NCBI RefSeq assembly: GCF_001499965.1
Contig: NZ_LQIT01000008.1
Location: 62,001 to 126,000 of the forward strand
Source of the DNA: Mycobacterium sp. GA-2829
GTDB lineage: Bacteria > Actinomycetota > Actinomycetes > Mycobacteriales > Mycobacteriaceae
Length of the DNA: 64,000 bases
Direction of reading: 5' to 3'
A program made the translations under genes and the position numbers. Shown one piece after another: positions 44,344 through 52,481 of this stretch. The notes under the pieces were generated by a model, which saw nothing but the letters and a program-made list of their open reading frames with translations, searched no databases and was not told the DNA's origin. Numbering within the stretch: the first letter of the stretch is position 1; every line of letters starts with the position of its first letter.

Positions 44344-44367
44344 GACGCCTCCTGGGGCTGAGTGCAG

Positions 44368-44400
44368 AACAGGCATATTCCTATTAGGAATATGCCTGTT
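44368..44400. promoter_or_regulatory. 33-bp perfect palindrome, presumed IclR operator
   Basis: AACAGGCATATTCCTA (44368-44383), a central T (44384), then its exact reverse complement (44385-44400). It is AT-rich within GC-rich surroundings and directly upstream of iclR. A perfect 16-base half-site is far beyond chance and fits a dimer-of-dimers operator. Confidence 0.75.
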
Positions 44401-44458
44401 TGTAGCACATTGAGGTGCGCCGTGTCACATGAACGGTGATCTTTGACTCCGGACACAC

Positions 44459-44501
44459 TTGTGCACGGTTTCGCGCGGTGAGCGCGCGAAACCGTGCACA
44501 A
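44459..44501. terminator. Perfect 19-bp hairpin downstream of the leftward flavoprotein operon
   Basis: TTGTGCACGGTTTCGCGCG (44459-44477) and its exact complement (44483-44501) flank the 5-base loop GTGAG. It follows the stop of the flavoprotein gene at 44514 by about 13 bases. No U-run follows, as is common in mycobacteria. It could instead be a dispersed palindromic repeat. Confidence 0.6.
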
Positions 44502-44513
44502 ATCGCGAGGGCG

Positions 44514-45974
44514 TCAGCCCTTGGCGGCGGACCTGCCTGCGCGGCGGCCGTAGAAACTGCCGTCGCCGAGTGAGATACCGCTGGCATATCCCCAGGCGGC
44601 GAGGCCCGCGGTGGAGCGCCCGGCCGCGAACAGGCCGGGGATGGGTTCGCCGCTGACGTGCAGCACCTCACCGTCCAGTGAGGTGTGCAGACCACCGAGG
44701 GTGAACCCGCCGATGCTCTCCCGCAGGTCGATCGCGCCGACCGGGGAGCCGACGGGGCGCAACCACTGCGGCTTCTTGTGCAGCAGCGGATCCTCGCCGC
44801 GCGCGGCGCCCTCGTTGTAGGCGGCGATCGTGGCCTGCAGCGACTCGGGCGCCAGTCCGATCTCGCCCTCGAGTTCGGCGACGGTCTCGCACACCCAGGT
44901 CGGCGGCCGCAGCATCAGCTGCGGGGACAACGACGACATGGCCTCCTCCTGGGCGTCGCCGTCGATGATCAGGTACGCGGTGTTGTTCTGGTGGTACAGC
45001 GTCAACTGCCCGACCCGCCCCGGGTAGGTGTCCTCGGCGACGAAGCGTTGACCGCGTTCGTTGACCAGCACGCCGCGCACCAGCTGCTGCGGGTCGATGA
45101 AGATCGCGACCTCGGTGGCGTCCATGTGCGCGAGGTCGGCGCCGAGGGCCTGGGCCATCCGGATCGCCTGCCCGTCGTGCTGTTCGATCGAGGCGGCGGG
45201 GCGTCCGGCGATGCGCGGGGCGTACTGGGCGACCATCGCGTCGTTGTAGGCGAAGCTGCCGGTGGCCAGCACGACGCCACGACGGGCCCGGATGGTCACC
45301 TCGGTGCCGTACTGCCGGGCCTGGATTCCGACCACCCGGTCGCCGTCGACGATCAGGCGCTGCACGCGCACGTCGTAGAGCGCGCGGGCGCCCGCCGCGG
45401 TGGCGGTCTCGACGAGCGGCTTCATCAGCATGTAGCCCGCGCTCGCCTCGCCCTGCTTCTTGTTCGACATCTGCGGGACGTGTCCGCGCGGTGCCGGGGT
45501 GGCGATGGTGTTGAACGGATAGGAGTTCTCGCCGCCGCTGTACATCAGGCCCTGGTCGCCCATCGGCTCCCAGCCGGGTTCGCCGAAGAACTCGGCCTTG
45601 AACGGCACCCCGCATTCGACCAGCCAGTCGAAGTGGGCGACGCTGCCCTCGCAGTAGTCGGCGATGCGGGCGGTGTCGGCGCCCGGACCCATGGCCACGG
45701 TCAGGAACGCCGCCATGTTCTCGACGGAATCGTCGAAGCCACAGGCCTTCTGGATCGGCGTGCCGCCGCCGAGGTAGATGAACCCGCCCGCCATCGACGC
45801 CGCGCCGCCCCAGGAGCCCATGCGTTCGAGCACCAGCACGTCGGCGCCGGCTCGAGCCGCCTCGACCGCGGCGGCCGCACCGGCGACGCCGTAGCCGGCG
45901 ATGACCACGTCGGCCTCGTGGTCCCACCCGGTGACCGACGCGGCCGGAACGGGACGGACGTCGTCGACCGTCAT
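44514..45974 (-). CDS. FAD-dependent dehydrogenase, fumarate-reductase/3-oxo-5-alpha-steroid 4-dehydrogenase type
   Basis: This 486-residue flavoprotein has DVVIAGYGVAGAAAAVEAARAGADVLVLER, GGAASMAGGFIYLGGGTPIQ and the C-terminus STAGLAAWGYASGISLGDGSFYGRRAG, where KstD enzymes have Y-P-G-x-G. The GY-x-SG-x-S-L-x-D pattern is shared with 30873-32462 and suggests delta-4(5-alpha) rather than delta-1 dehydrogenation. It overlaps hsaC by ATGA and ends the operon kshB-hsaA-hsaC-flavoprotein. Confidence 0.82.
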   Translation of the reverse strand: MTVDDVRPVPAASVTGWDHEADVVIAGYGVAGAAAAVEAARAGADVLVLERMGSWGGAASMAGGFIYLGGGTPIQKACGFDDSVENMAAFLTVAMGPGADTARIADYCEGSVAHFDWLVECGVPFKAEFFGEPGWEPMGDQGLMYSGGENSYPFNTIATPAPRGHVPQMSNKKQGEASAGYMLMKPLVETATAAGARALYDVRVQRLIVDGDRVVGIQARQYGTEVTIRARRGVVLATGSFAYNDAMVAQYAPRIAGRPAASIEQHDGQAIRMAQALGADLAHMDATEVAIFIDPQQLVRGVLVNERGQRFVAEDTYPGRVGQLTLYHQNNTAYLIIDGDAQEEAMSSLSPQLMLRPPTWVCETVAELEGEIGLAPESLQATIAAYNEGAARGEDPLLHKKPQWLRPVGSPVGAIDLRESIGGFTLGGLHTSLDGEVLHVSGEPIPGLFAAGRSTAGLAAWGYASGISLGDGSFYGRRAGRSAAKG

Positions 45975-46879
45975 GGCCGCATTGCGGCCGGGAGGTCACC
46001 CACCCACTGGTGACCCCAGTAGCTGTCGGCGGTGATCTCCTCTGCGGTGTAATAGGTTTCGTCGACGCGCATCCCCTCGGTGCCGAACTCGATATCCCAG
46101 TCGCCGGGCGCCCGGACGTAGAACGACACCATCTTGTCGTTGGTGTGCCGGCCCAGCGTCGACGACAGCTGGTAGCCGTCGGTGTTGACCCGGTCGAGCG
46201 CCTGGCCGACGGCGTCCAGGGTGTCCACCTCGACCATCATGTGCACCAGACCGGGGTCGCGCACGGTCGACGCCGGGCAGATCGCCAGGCTGTGGTGGCG
46301 TTCGTTGATGCCGAGGAACCGCACCCGCACGGGCCCGAACTCCGGCGGCACCGGCACCCGGAACGCGCCGCGCGACCGGAAGCCCAGCACCTCGGTGTAG
46401 AAGTCGAAGACGCCGTTGACATCGAGGGCGGGGAGCACGACGTGCCCCAGACCCTGTGCGCCGGTGACGAATCGGGCGCCGTAGGGCGTGACGACGGGGC
46501 TGTGGTCGAGCACCGCGCCGTGGAACACCTCGAGCGAGGTGCCCGCGGGGTCCTCGAACGCGATGACCTCCTCGACGCGGCGCGCGTCGGCCTCCTCCAG
46601 CGTGAGCTGTTTGAACGGCACCCCGGCGGCGTCCAGGTCGGCCTTGACCTGTTCGAGCGCGGCGTGGTCGCGGACCTCCCAGCCCACCGTGATGATCCGG
46701 TCCGCGTCGCCGGGGCGCACGATGATGCGGGCCGCGCGTTCGTCCATCCGCAGGTACAGGCACGACTCGTCGGGGCCGCTGCCCTCGGCGAAACCCAGTA
46801 CCTGGAAGGCGAAATGGCGCCACCGGTCGATGTCGGCGGTCTGTACGGTGACGTAGCCGAGGCTCTTCAGCGCAGTCAT
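45971..46879 (-). CDS. hsaC: Extradiol ring-cleavage dioxygenase, HsaC-like
   Basis: This 302-residue two-domain vicinal-oxygen-chelate protein has iron ligands visible as His146 (GLGHVVLP), His213 (LVHMMVEV) and Glu264 (WDIEFG). Catalytic neighbours are His195/His196 (ERHHSLA), His245 (GRHTND) and Tyr254. This is the type I extradiol set, and the length equals that of HsaC, which cleaves the catechol 3,4-DHSA in steroid ring A degradation. Neighbouring HsaA and KshB homologues support that role. ATG 46879 follows GGGAG. Confidence 0.9.
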   Translation of the reverse strand: MTALKSLGYVTVQTADIDRWRHFAFQVLGFAEGSGPDESCLYLRMDERAARIIVRPGDADRIITVGWEVRDHAALEQVKADLDAAGVPFKQLTLEEADARRVEEVIAFEDPAGTSLEVFHGAVLDHSPVVTPYGARFVTGAQGLGHVVLPALDVNGVFDFYTEVLGFRSRGAFRVPVPPEFGPVRVRFLGINERHHSLAICPASTVRDPGLVHMMVEVDTLDAVGQALDRVNTDGYQLSSTLGRHTNDKMVSFYVRAPGDWDIEFGTEGMRVDETYYTAEEITADSYWGHQWVGDLPAAMRP

Positions 46880-46893
46880 GTGTGCTCCCGTTC

Positions 46894-48075
46894 TCAGATC
46901 ATGCCCCGCAGCGCACCCTGGGGGTCGACGCCCAGGGAGCTCAGCGCGGAGGCGTGGTAGATGGTGCCGGGGGTGTGGATGGCGTGCGCCACCCCGGCGT
47001 GCGCGTCGCGCCAATACCGTTGCAGCGGTTTGTCCATGCGCAGCGCGTTGCCGCCCGACCGCGAGAAGATCTGGTCGACGGCCATGACCGCCCGCCACAC
47101 CGCCTTGATCTGGCTACGGCGCACCGCGGCGCGTTCGGCGAACGTCACCTCCTTGCCCGCGTCGACCATGTCGTAGATCCGGTCGACATTGGCGAGCAGG
47201 GCCTGACGGGAGGCCTCGATGTCGGCGGCGGCCTCGCCGACCGCGTACATCACGTAGGGGTCGTCCTTGACGGCGACGCCGCTGGCGTTGACCCGTTCGC
47301 GTTGGTAGTCGAGGTGCGCGGCGAGCGCCCCCTCGCAGATGCCGATCGTGGCGGCGCTGATGCCGAGCGGGAACATCGTCGACCACGGCATCTTGTAGAG
47401 GGTCTTGGTCATACCCGCCTCGATCTGCGCGGTGCCGTCCATGACCTTCATGCCGTCCATCGTGCGGTAGGTCGGCACGAACGCGTCGCGCACGATGACG
47501 TCCTTCGAGCCGGTCCCGCGCAGCCCGACCACGTCCCACGAGTCGTCGACGATCTGATAGTCGCTGCGCGGCAAGATCATGTGCAGGATCTGCGGCGGCA
47601 TCACCGGTCTGCCGTCGGCGTCGCCGACCATGGCGCCGAGGATGATCCACTCGCAGGCGTCGGTGCCGGAGCTGAACTGCCAGCGCCCGTTGAACAGGTA
47701 GCCGCCGTCGACGGGTTTGGCCACGCCCTGCGGGGCATAGGGGGAGGCGATCCAGGTGTCGTGGTCGGTGGCCCAGATCTCCTGCGCCACCTTCGGATCG
47801 GCGTAGGCCAGCTGGTAGGGGTGGACCCCGACGACGCCGTTGACCCATCCGGCCGCCGGGTCCAGCGCCGCGGTGGCCATCACGGTCTCGGCGAATTCGC
47901 GCGGGTGCACCTCGTAGCCGCTGTAGGCCGCAGGCTGCAGCAACCGGATGTTGCCGATCGCCTTCATGTTCTTGACGGTGGCGTCGGTGAGCTGGCCGAG
48001 GCGCTCGGCTTCGACCGCCTGCTCTCTGAACTGGTCGGCCAGTTCCATCACCCGGTCGATTACCCGCTCGGTCAT
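46894..48075 (-). CDS. hsaA: Flavin-dependent monooxygenase, HsaA-like (3-HSA 4-hydroxylase oxygenase)
   Basis: This 393-residue acyl-CoA-dehydrogenase-fold protein has AAYSGYEVHPREFAETVMATAALDPAAGWVNGVVGVH, GRWQFSSGTDACEWIILGAMV, WDVVGLRGTGSKDVIVRDAFVP and a C-terminal FSRSGGNALRMDKPLQRYWRDAHAGVAH. These match group D flavin monooxygenases such as HsaA. It uses reduced flavin from a separate reductase (HsaB); none lies in this window. ATG 48075 has AGAAGGA upstream. A TGAATGGAAAC element sits at 48148-48158. Confidence 0.9.
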   Translation of the reverse strand: MTERVIDRVMELADQFREQAVEAERLGQLTDATVKNMKAIGNIRLLQPAAYSGYEVHPREFAETVMATAALDPAAGWVNGVVGVHPYQLAYADPKVAQEIWATDHDTWIASPYAPQGVAKPVDGGYLFNGRWQFSSGTDACEWIILGAMVGDADGRPVMPPQILHMILPRSDYQIVDDSWDVVGLRGTGSKDVIVRDAFVPTYRTMDGMKVMDGTAQIEAGMTKTLYKMPWSTMFPLGISAATIGICEGALAAHLDYQRERVNASGVAVKDDPYVMYAVGEAAADIEASRQALLANVDRIYDMVDAGKEVTFAERAAVRRSQIKAVWRAVMAVDQIFSRSGGNALRMDKPLQRYWRDAHAGVAHAIHTPGTIYHASALSSLGVDPQGALRGMI

Positions 48076-48162
48076 GAGGCGTCCTTCTCTCGTGAGGTCT
48101 CTTCGATGGTCTACCGCGATCGCGCGCGGCTCGTGGCCGAATCCCGATGAATGGAAACGCCG

Positions 48163-49173
48163 TCAGAACTCGATCCGCACCTCGTCGGAGGCCGGCGTCG
48201 CCTGACAGCCGAGGATCGTGCCCTCGGCGACGTCCTCGGGTTCGAGGATGTCGGTGGCGGGCATGTCCACCCGGCCGTCGACCAGGGTGGCCGCGCACGA
48301 TCCGCACTGCCCTTCGCGGCACGAGTAGGGGACGTCGAGGCCCGCGGTGAGCATCGCGTCGACCAGGGTGGCGGTGCGCGGCCACCGCAGCCGGTGTTCG
48401 TCGCCGTCGAGGGCGACGCTCAGGTCGACGGCGTCGGCGTCGGGTTCGGCGGTGACCGGGGCAGCGAACGGATCGCCGGTCAGGGAGCGGAACACCTCGG
48501 TGTGTACGGCGTCGCGGGCCATCCCGGCCTCGCCGAGAGCGATCTGCACGGCGGCCATGAACGGGGCGGGCCCGCACAGGTACGCCTCGTCGCCGGCCAG
48601 CCGGCGCGCCAGCGCGGTGAGCTGGTCCTGCCGGGGCAGGCCCTGGACGGATTCCAGCCAGTGCACGACCGTGAGCCGATCGGGATGGCGGGCGGCCAGG
48701 TCGCGGAGCTCGGCGGCGAAGATCACCGACCGTTCGTCGCGGTTGGCGTAGACCAGCGTGATACGCCCACCGCCGAGCGCGAGCGCCGACTTCAGGATCG
48801 ACATCACCGGGGTGATGCCGCTGCCGCCCGCCCACAGCAGCAGGTCACGGTCGAAATCGGCGGGGGTGAAGACCCCCGACGCCGGCAGCGCCTCGATCAC
48901 CTGACCGGCAACCACGTTGTCGCACAACCAGTTCGACCCGTACCCGCCGTCCACGCGCTTGATCGTCACCTTCGGCGCCGGATCGGTGTGCGGTGAGCTG
49001 GCCAGCGAGTAGCAGCGTGCCACCGCGGTTCCGTCCGCCCCGGGTACCCGCAACGTGAGGAACTGACCGGGTCGGTAGTCGAGCCGGGTGCCCTCGGCGA
49101 CCGCGAACACCAGCGAGCGGGCGTCGTGGCTCTCCTCGATCACCTCGGCGACGGTGAGCTGAACCGGATTCAC
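48163..49173 (-). CDS. kshB: Ferredoxin reductase, KshB-like
   Basis: This protein of about 336 residues has three domains: an FAD barrel (ARCYSLASSPHTD), an NAD-binding domain (DLLLWAGGSGITPVMSILKSAL, YLCGPAPFM) and a C-terminal plant-type [2Fe-2S] domain (VPYSCREGQCGSCAATLVDGRVDM...LGCQ). This is the KshB order, and ARSLVFAV near the start is typical. GTG 49173 restores the 49-base spacing to the shared operator; ATG 49185 (MIADVNPVQL) is the alternative. It supplies electrons to KshA. Confidence 0.88.
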   Translation of the reverse strand: MNPVQLTVAEVIEESHDARSLVFAVAEGTRLDYRPGQFLTLRVPGADGTAVARCYSLASSPHTDPAPKVTIKRVDGGYGSNWLCDNVVAGQVIEALPASGVFTPADFDRDLLLWAGGSGITPVMSILKSALALGGGRITLVYANRDERSVIFAAELRDLAARHPDRLTVVHWLESVQGLPRQDQLTALARRLAGDEAYLCGPAPFMAAVQIALGEAGMARDAVHTEVFRSLTGDPFAAPVTAEPDADAVDLSVALDGDEHRLRWPRTATLVDAMLTAGLDVPYSCREGQCGSCAATLVDGRVDMPATDILEPEDVAEGTILGCQATPASDEVRIEF

Positions 49174-49222
49174 GTCGGCGATCATGAGGGCAGCCCGCGG
49201 GCGGCCGGAATGTGGCGTCCGT

Positions 49223-49233
49223 TGACCGGGAGG
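49223..49233 (+). promoter_or_regulatory. Shared operator element, site 7 (kshB/BVMO divergent promoter)
   Basis: TGACCGGGAGG with GTCC at 49217-49220. It is 41 bases from the BVMO GTG (49275), which has TAGCTT at -13, and 49 from the kshB GTG (49173). Confidence 0.5.
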
Positions 49234-49274
49234 GCTGCCCACTCCAGCGGGGCGACCCGCCTAGCTTGATCACC

Positions 49275-50888
49275 GTGGACACCTCGGCTCAGCTGCCCGA
49301 CCAGGTCGACGCGGTGGTCGTCGGCGCCGGATTCGCCGGGCTCTACGCCCTGCACAAGCTGCGCTCGGCCGGCCTGACCGTCCGGGTGTTCGAGGCCGCC
49401 CCCGACGTCGGCGGCACCTGGTACTTCAACCGGTACCCCGGCGCCCGCTGCGACGTCGAGAGCGTCGACTACTGCTATTCGTTCTCCGACGAACTCCAGC
49501 AGGAGTGGAACTGGAGCGAGAAGTACGCCACCCAGGGCGAGATCCTGCGCTACATCAACTGGGTCGCCGACAAACTCGACCTGCGGCGCGACATCACGTT
49601 CGACACCCGGGTCACCTCTGCGGTGCTCGACGAAGCGAGGCTGCGCTGGACCGTCACGACCGACGCCGGCGAGGTGGTCAGCGCCCGGTTCTGCATCATG
49701 GCGACCGGGCCGCTCTCGGCGGCGCTCACGCCGCGGTTCCCGGGCCTGGACACCTTCGCCGGCGACATCTACCACACCGCGGACTGGCCGCACGAGGACG
49801 TGGACTTCACCGGCAAGCGGGTCGCCGTGATCGGCACGGGATCGTCGGGTATCCAGTCGATCCCGATCATCGCCGACCAGGCCGCCCAGCTCTACGTCTT
49901 CCAGCGCACGCCGAATTACAGTGTGCCCGCGGGCAATCGGCCGCTGACCGCTGACGACCTCGCGACGGTCAAGGCGAACTACGCCGAGCGGCGGGAGCTG
50001 TCGTGGCGCAGCGGCGGCGGCTCACCCCACATCGCGCATCCCAAGCTGACGATGGAGGTCTCTGCCGAGGAGCGCAGGGCCGCGTTCGAGAAGCGGTGGG
50101 AACTCGGCGGGGTGCTGTTCTCGAAGACGTTCCGCGACCAGATGATCGACCCGCAGGCCAACGAAGAGGCCCGGCGGTTCTACGAGGAGAAGATCCGCGC
50201 GGTCATCGACGACCCCGCGGTCGCCGACCTGCTCATCCCCACCGATCACCCGATCGGCACCAAGCGGATCTGCACCGACACCAACTACTTCCAGACCTTC
50301 AACCGACCGCACGTCGAACTGATCAGCGTCCGCAAGACCCCGATCGAGTCGGTCGACGCCACCGGCATCGCCACCACCGACGCGCACTACGACGTCGACA
50401 TCATCGTGCTTGCAACGGGTTTCGATGCGATGACCGGCGCGCTGGCCAAGATGGACATCATCGGCCGCGGCGGTGAGGAACTCGCCGACGACTGGCGCGA
50501 CGGGCCCCGGACGTATCTCGGGCTGGGCGTCGACGGATTCCCGAACCTGTTCATCGTGTCCGGCCCGGGGGCCCCGGCGGTGCTGGCCAACATGGTGCTG
50601 CACGCGGAGGCGCACGTGAACTGGATCGCCGACTGCATCGAGTACCTGGACAGCCACGGGTACGCGGCCATCGAGGCCACCCCGCAGGCGGTCGACGACT
50701 GGGGTGTCGAACTCACCCGCCGGGCCGACGCGACGCTGTTCCCGCAGGCGAACTCCTGGTACATGGGCGCCAACATGCCGGGTAAGCCGCGGGTGTTCAT
50801 GCTGTTCATCGGCGGGTTCGGGGTCTACCTCGACATCTGCGCCGAGGTGGCCGAGGCCGGCTACAAGGGTTTCGCGCTGCTCAAATGA
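49275..50888 (+). CDS. Baeyer-Villiger monooxygenase (cyclohexanone-monooxygenase type)
   Basis: This 537-residue protein has FAD motif GAGFAG (17-22), DVGGTWYFNRYPGARCDVES and the BVMO fingerprint F-x-G-x-x-x-H-x-x-x-W at 161-171 (FAGDIYHTADW). The NADPH Rossmann is IGTGSSGIQS, and ATGFDAMTGAL follows. Standard length without the extension of the other BVMO. It may oxidise a ring ketone such as the C17 ketone. GTG 49275 is leaderless-like. It ends at a palindromic repeat shared with the 28.7-kb junction. Confidence 0.92.
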   Translation: MDTSAQLPDQVDAVVVGAGFAGLYALHKLRSAGLTVRVFEAAPDVGGTWYFNRYPGARCDVESVDYCYSFSDELQQEWNWSEKYATQGEILRYINWVADKLDLRRDITFDTRVTSAVLDEARLRWTVTTDAGEVVSARFCIMATGPLSAALTPRFPGLDTFAGDIYHTADWPHEDVDFTGKRVAVIGTGSSGIQSIPIIADQAAQLYVFQRTPNYSVPAGNRPLTADDLATVKANYAERRELSWRSGGGSPHIAHPKLTMEVSAEERRAAFEKRWELGGVLFSKTFRDQMIDPQANEEARRFYEEKIRAVIDDPAVADLLIPTDHPIGTKRICTDTNYFQTFNRPHVELISVRKTPIESVDATGIATTDAHYDVDIIVLATGFDAMTGALAKMDIIGRGGEELADDWRDGPRTYLGLGVDGFPNLFIVSGPGAPAVLANMVLHAEAHVNWIADCIEYLDSHGYAAIEATPQAVDDWGVELTRRADATLFPQANSWYMGANMPGKPRVFMLFIGGFGVYLDICAEVAEAGYKGFALLK

Positions 50889-50895
50889 GCCCGCC

Positions 50896-50950
50896 GAGCG
50901 TGAGCTCGTGTGCGAGTTCTCGACGAGATCTCGCAAACAAGCTCACGCTC
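50896..50950. repeat. Long imperfect palindrome at a convergent junction (copy 2)
   Basis: GCGTGAGCTCGTGTGCGAG (50898-50916) faces CTCGCAAACAAGCTCACGC (50930-50948), with two mismatches, a TCTCGACGAGA centre and outward pairing to 50896/50950. It shares arms and centre with 28695-28757 and again separates convergent genes; its right end overlaps the last codons of the hydrolase. Confidence 0.7.
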
Positions 50951-51800
50951 GCAGCAGAAACGACAGCACCGTCGCCTCGAACGCGGCCTTGGCCTCGATC
51001 ATCGCCCAGTGCCCGCAGTTCGGGAACACGTGCAGTTCGGCGTTGGGGATGCTGCGCATCGGGATGAGCGCCATGTCGAGCGGGCTGACCCGGTCGTCGC
51101 GGCCCCAGGTGAGCAGCGTGGGCGCCGTGACCTTGTGCATCTGGGTCCACGGCTGCGGGATGTCCGAGGACCGCATGAACGCCATCATCTGCGCGAACGC
51201 CTTCTTGCCGTACATCCGGCGGGCGGCGGCCAGCGTCTCGGGATCGGTTGCCAGTTCCCAACGTTCGGCGATCAGCTCCTCGGTCACCAGCGCCTCGTCG
51301 TAGACCATCGACCGCAGCCAGTCGATCAGCCGCGTCCGCGTGGGATCCTCGGTGAACTCCTGCAGCAGCCGGATCCCCTCACTCGGCCCCGGGCTGAACA
51401 CGTTGGTGCCGATCCCGCCGATGGTGACCAGCCGGCGTACGCGATCGGGCTGATGGATGGCGAAGTTGATGCCCACACCGCCGCCCATCGAGTTGCCGAC
51501 GATGTCCACCCGATCCACCCCGAGGCCGTCGAGGAACGGGGCCACCGCCCCCTGGGCGTCGATCATCGGGTGGCCGCCGGCGTCGTCGCTCACCCCGAAC
51601 CCGGGGAATTCGAGGACGAGGCAACGGAAGTGGGCGCTGAACGTGGGCAGGACACCACGGAAGTTCCGCCACCCGGTGACCCCCGGGCCGGACCCGTGCA
51701 GGAACAGCACCGTCGGCCCCGTACCGGTGTCGTAGTAACGCAGCGTGCCCTTCGGCGTGGACAGCTCCTGCAGCGGCAACTGGTCAGATGTCGCGGTCAT
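50943..51800 (-). CDS. hsaD: Meta-cleavage product hydrolase, HsaD-like
   Basis: This 285-residue alpha/beta hydrolase has LFLHGSGPGVTGWRNF (oxyanion region with the S-G-P-G typical of meta-cleavage hydrolases), VGNSMGGGVGINFA (Ser104), WGRDDRVSPLDMA (Asp235/236) and PNCGHWAMIEA (His264). HsaD splits the C-C bond of 4,9-DSHA after HsaC. Presence of all three of HsaA/C/D types within 6 kb supports a dedicated ring-cleavage set. It is 34 bases downstream of the TetR gene on the same strand. Confidence 0.88.
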   Translation of the reverse strand: MTATSDQLPLQELSTPKGTLRYYDTGTGPTVLFLHGSGPGVTGWRNFRGVLPTFSAHFRCLVLEFPGFGVSDDAGGHPMIDAQGAVAPFLDGLGVDRVDIVGNSMGGGVGINFAIHQPDRVRRLVTIGGIGTNVFSPGPSEGIRLLQEFTEDPTRTRLIDWLRSMVYDEALVTEELIAERWELATDPETLAAARRMYGKKAFAQMMAFMRSSDIPQPWTQMHKVTAPTLLTWGRDDRVSPLDMALIPMRSIPNAELHVFPNCGHWAMIEAKAAFEATVLSFLLRA

Positions 51801-51834
51801 CGACGGCTCCTCGTTCCCTGTGATGGTTCGGCGC

Positions 51835-52434
51835 TCAGACTGCCCGAACTCCCGCGGCCGTGAGGCCTTCCTCGGCGTCGTGTCGGGCGATCAACGCGAT
51901 TGTCTTGGCCAGCCGCTCGCGGGAATCGTCGGCGGTGGCGCGGTTCTGGACCACCGCCAGCATCGATGCCGCCCAGATGTCGGCCACCAGTTCGGCGATC
52001 TGCCGCTGGCGCAGTGTGGGGTGCCGATGCCCCATCGCCGCGGCCAGCATCTGGCGCAGGCTGGTTCGGACCTGCTCCGCGTTAGCGGCCGCCACGCTGT
52101 CCGCGCACAGGTAGGCGCGGGTGACGGCGTCGGCGAGCAGCGGCTGTGCCCAGAGTTGCCGGGTGATGACGTCGGCAACGTGCAGGAGCCGGTCGTACGG
52201 CGACAGCAGCTCGGGCAGGCCGGCGTCCCCCTCGCACAGCGCGAGCCAACGGTGCAGCGCGGCGACGAGGAGATCGTCCTTGGAGGAGAAGTACTGGTAC
52301 ACGGTGCTCGGCGCGACGCCCGCCCGGTCCGCGACCGTGCGGATCTGCACGGCGTCGTAGCCGTCGGCAGCCAACTGCAGGGCGGCCGCGACGATCCGGT
52401 CCCTGCGGACCACCGCGACCGTCGTCTTGTCCAC
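51835..52434 (-). CDS. TetR-family regulator, KstR-like helix-turn-helix
   Basis: This 199-residue protein has RRDRIVAAALQLAADGYDAVQIRTVADRAGVAPSTVYQYFSSKDDLLVAAL at the N-terminus, strongly recalling the KstR-type recognition region (EAVQMRAVADRA). The ligand domain is alpha-helical. GTG 52434 has TAGCCT at -12, so it looks leaderless. Its promoter carries shared-operator site 8, making this protein a candidate to bind that element, or a target of it. It is likely cotranscribed with hsaD. Confidence 0.87.
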   Translation of the reverse strand: MDKTTVAVVRRDRIVAAALQLAADGYDAVQIRTVADRAGVAPSTVYQYFSSKDDLLVAALHRWLALCEGDAGLPELLSPYDRLLHVADVITRQLWAQPLLADAVTRAYLCADSVAAANAEQVRTSLRQMLAAAMGHRHPTLRQRQIAELVADIWAASMLAVVQNRATADDSRERLAKTIALIARHDAEEGLTAAGVRAV

Positions 52435-52481
52435 CGCTGCAGGCTAGGGCCGCCCGGCATGTGCGCACAGCGGCCTCTCGT

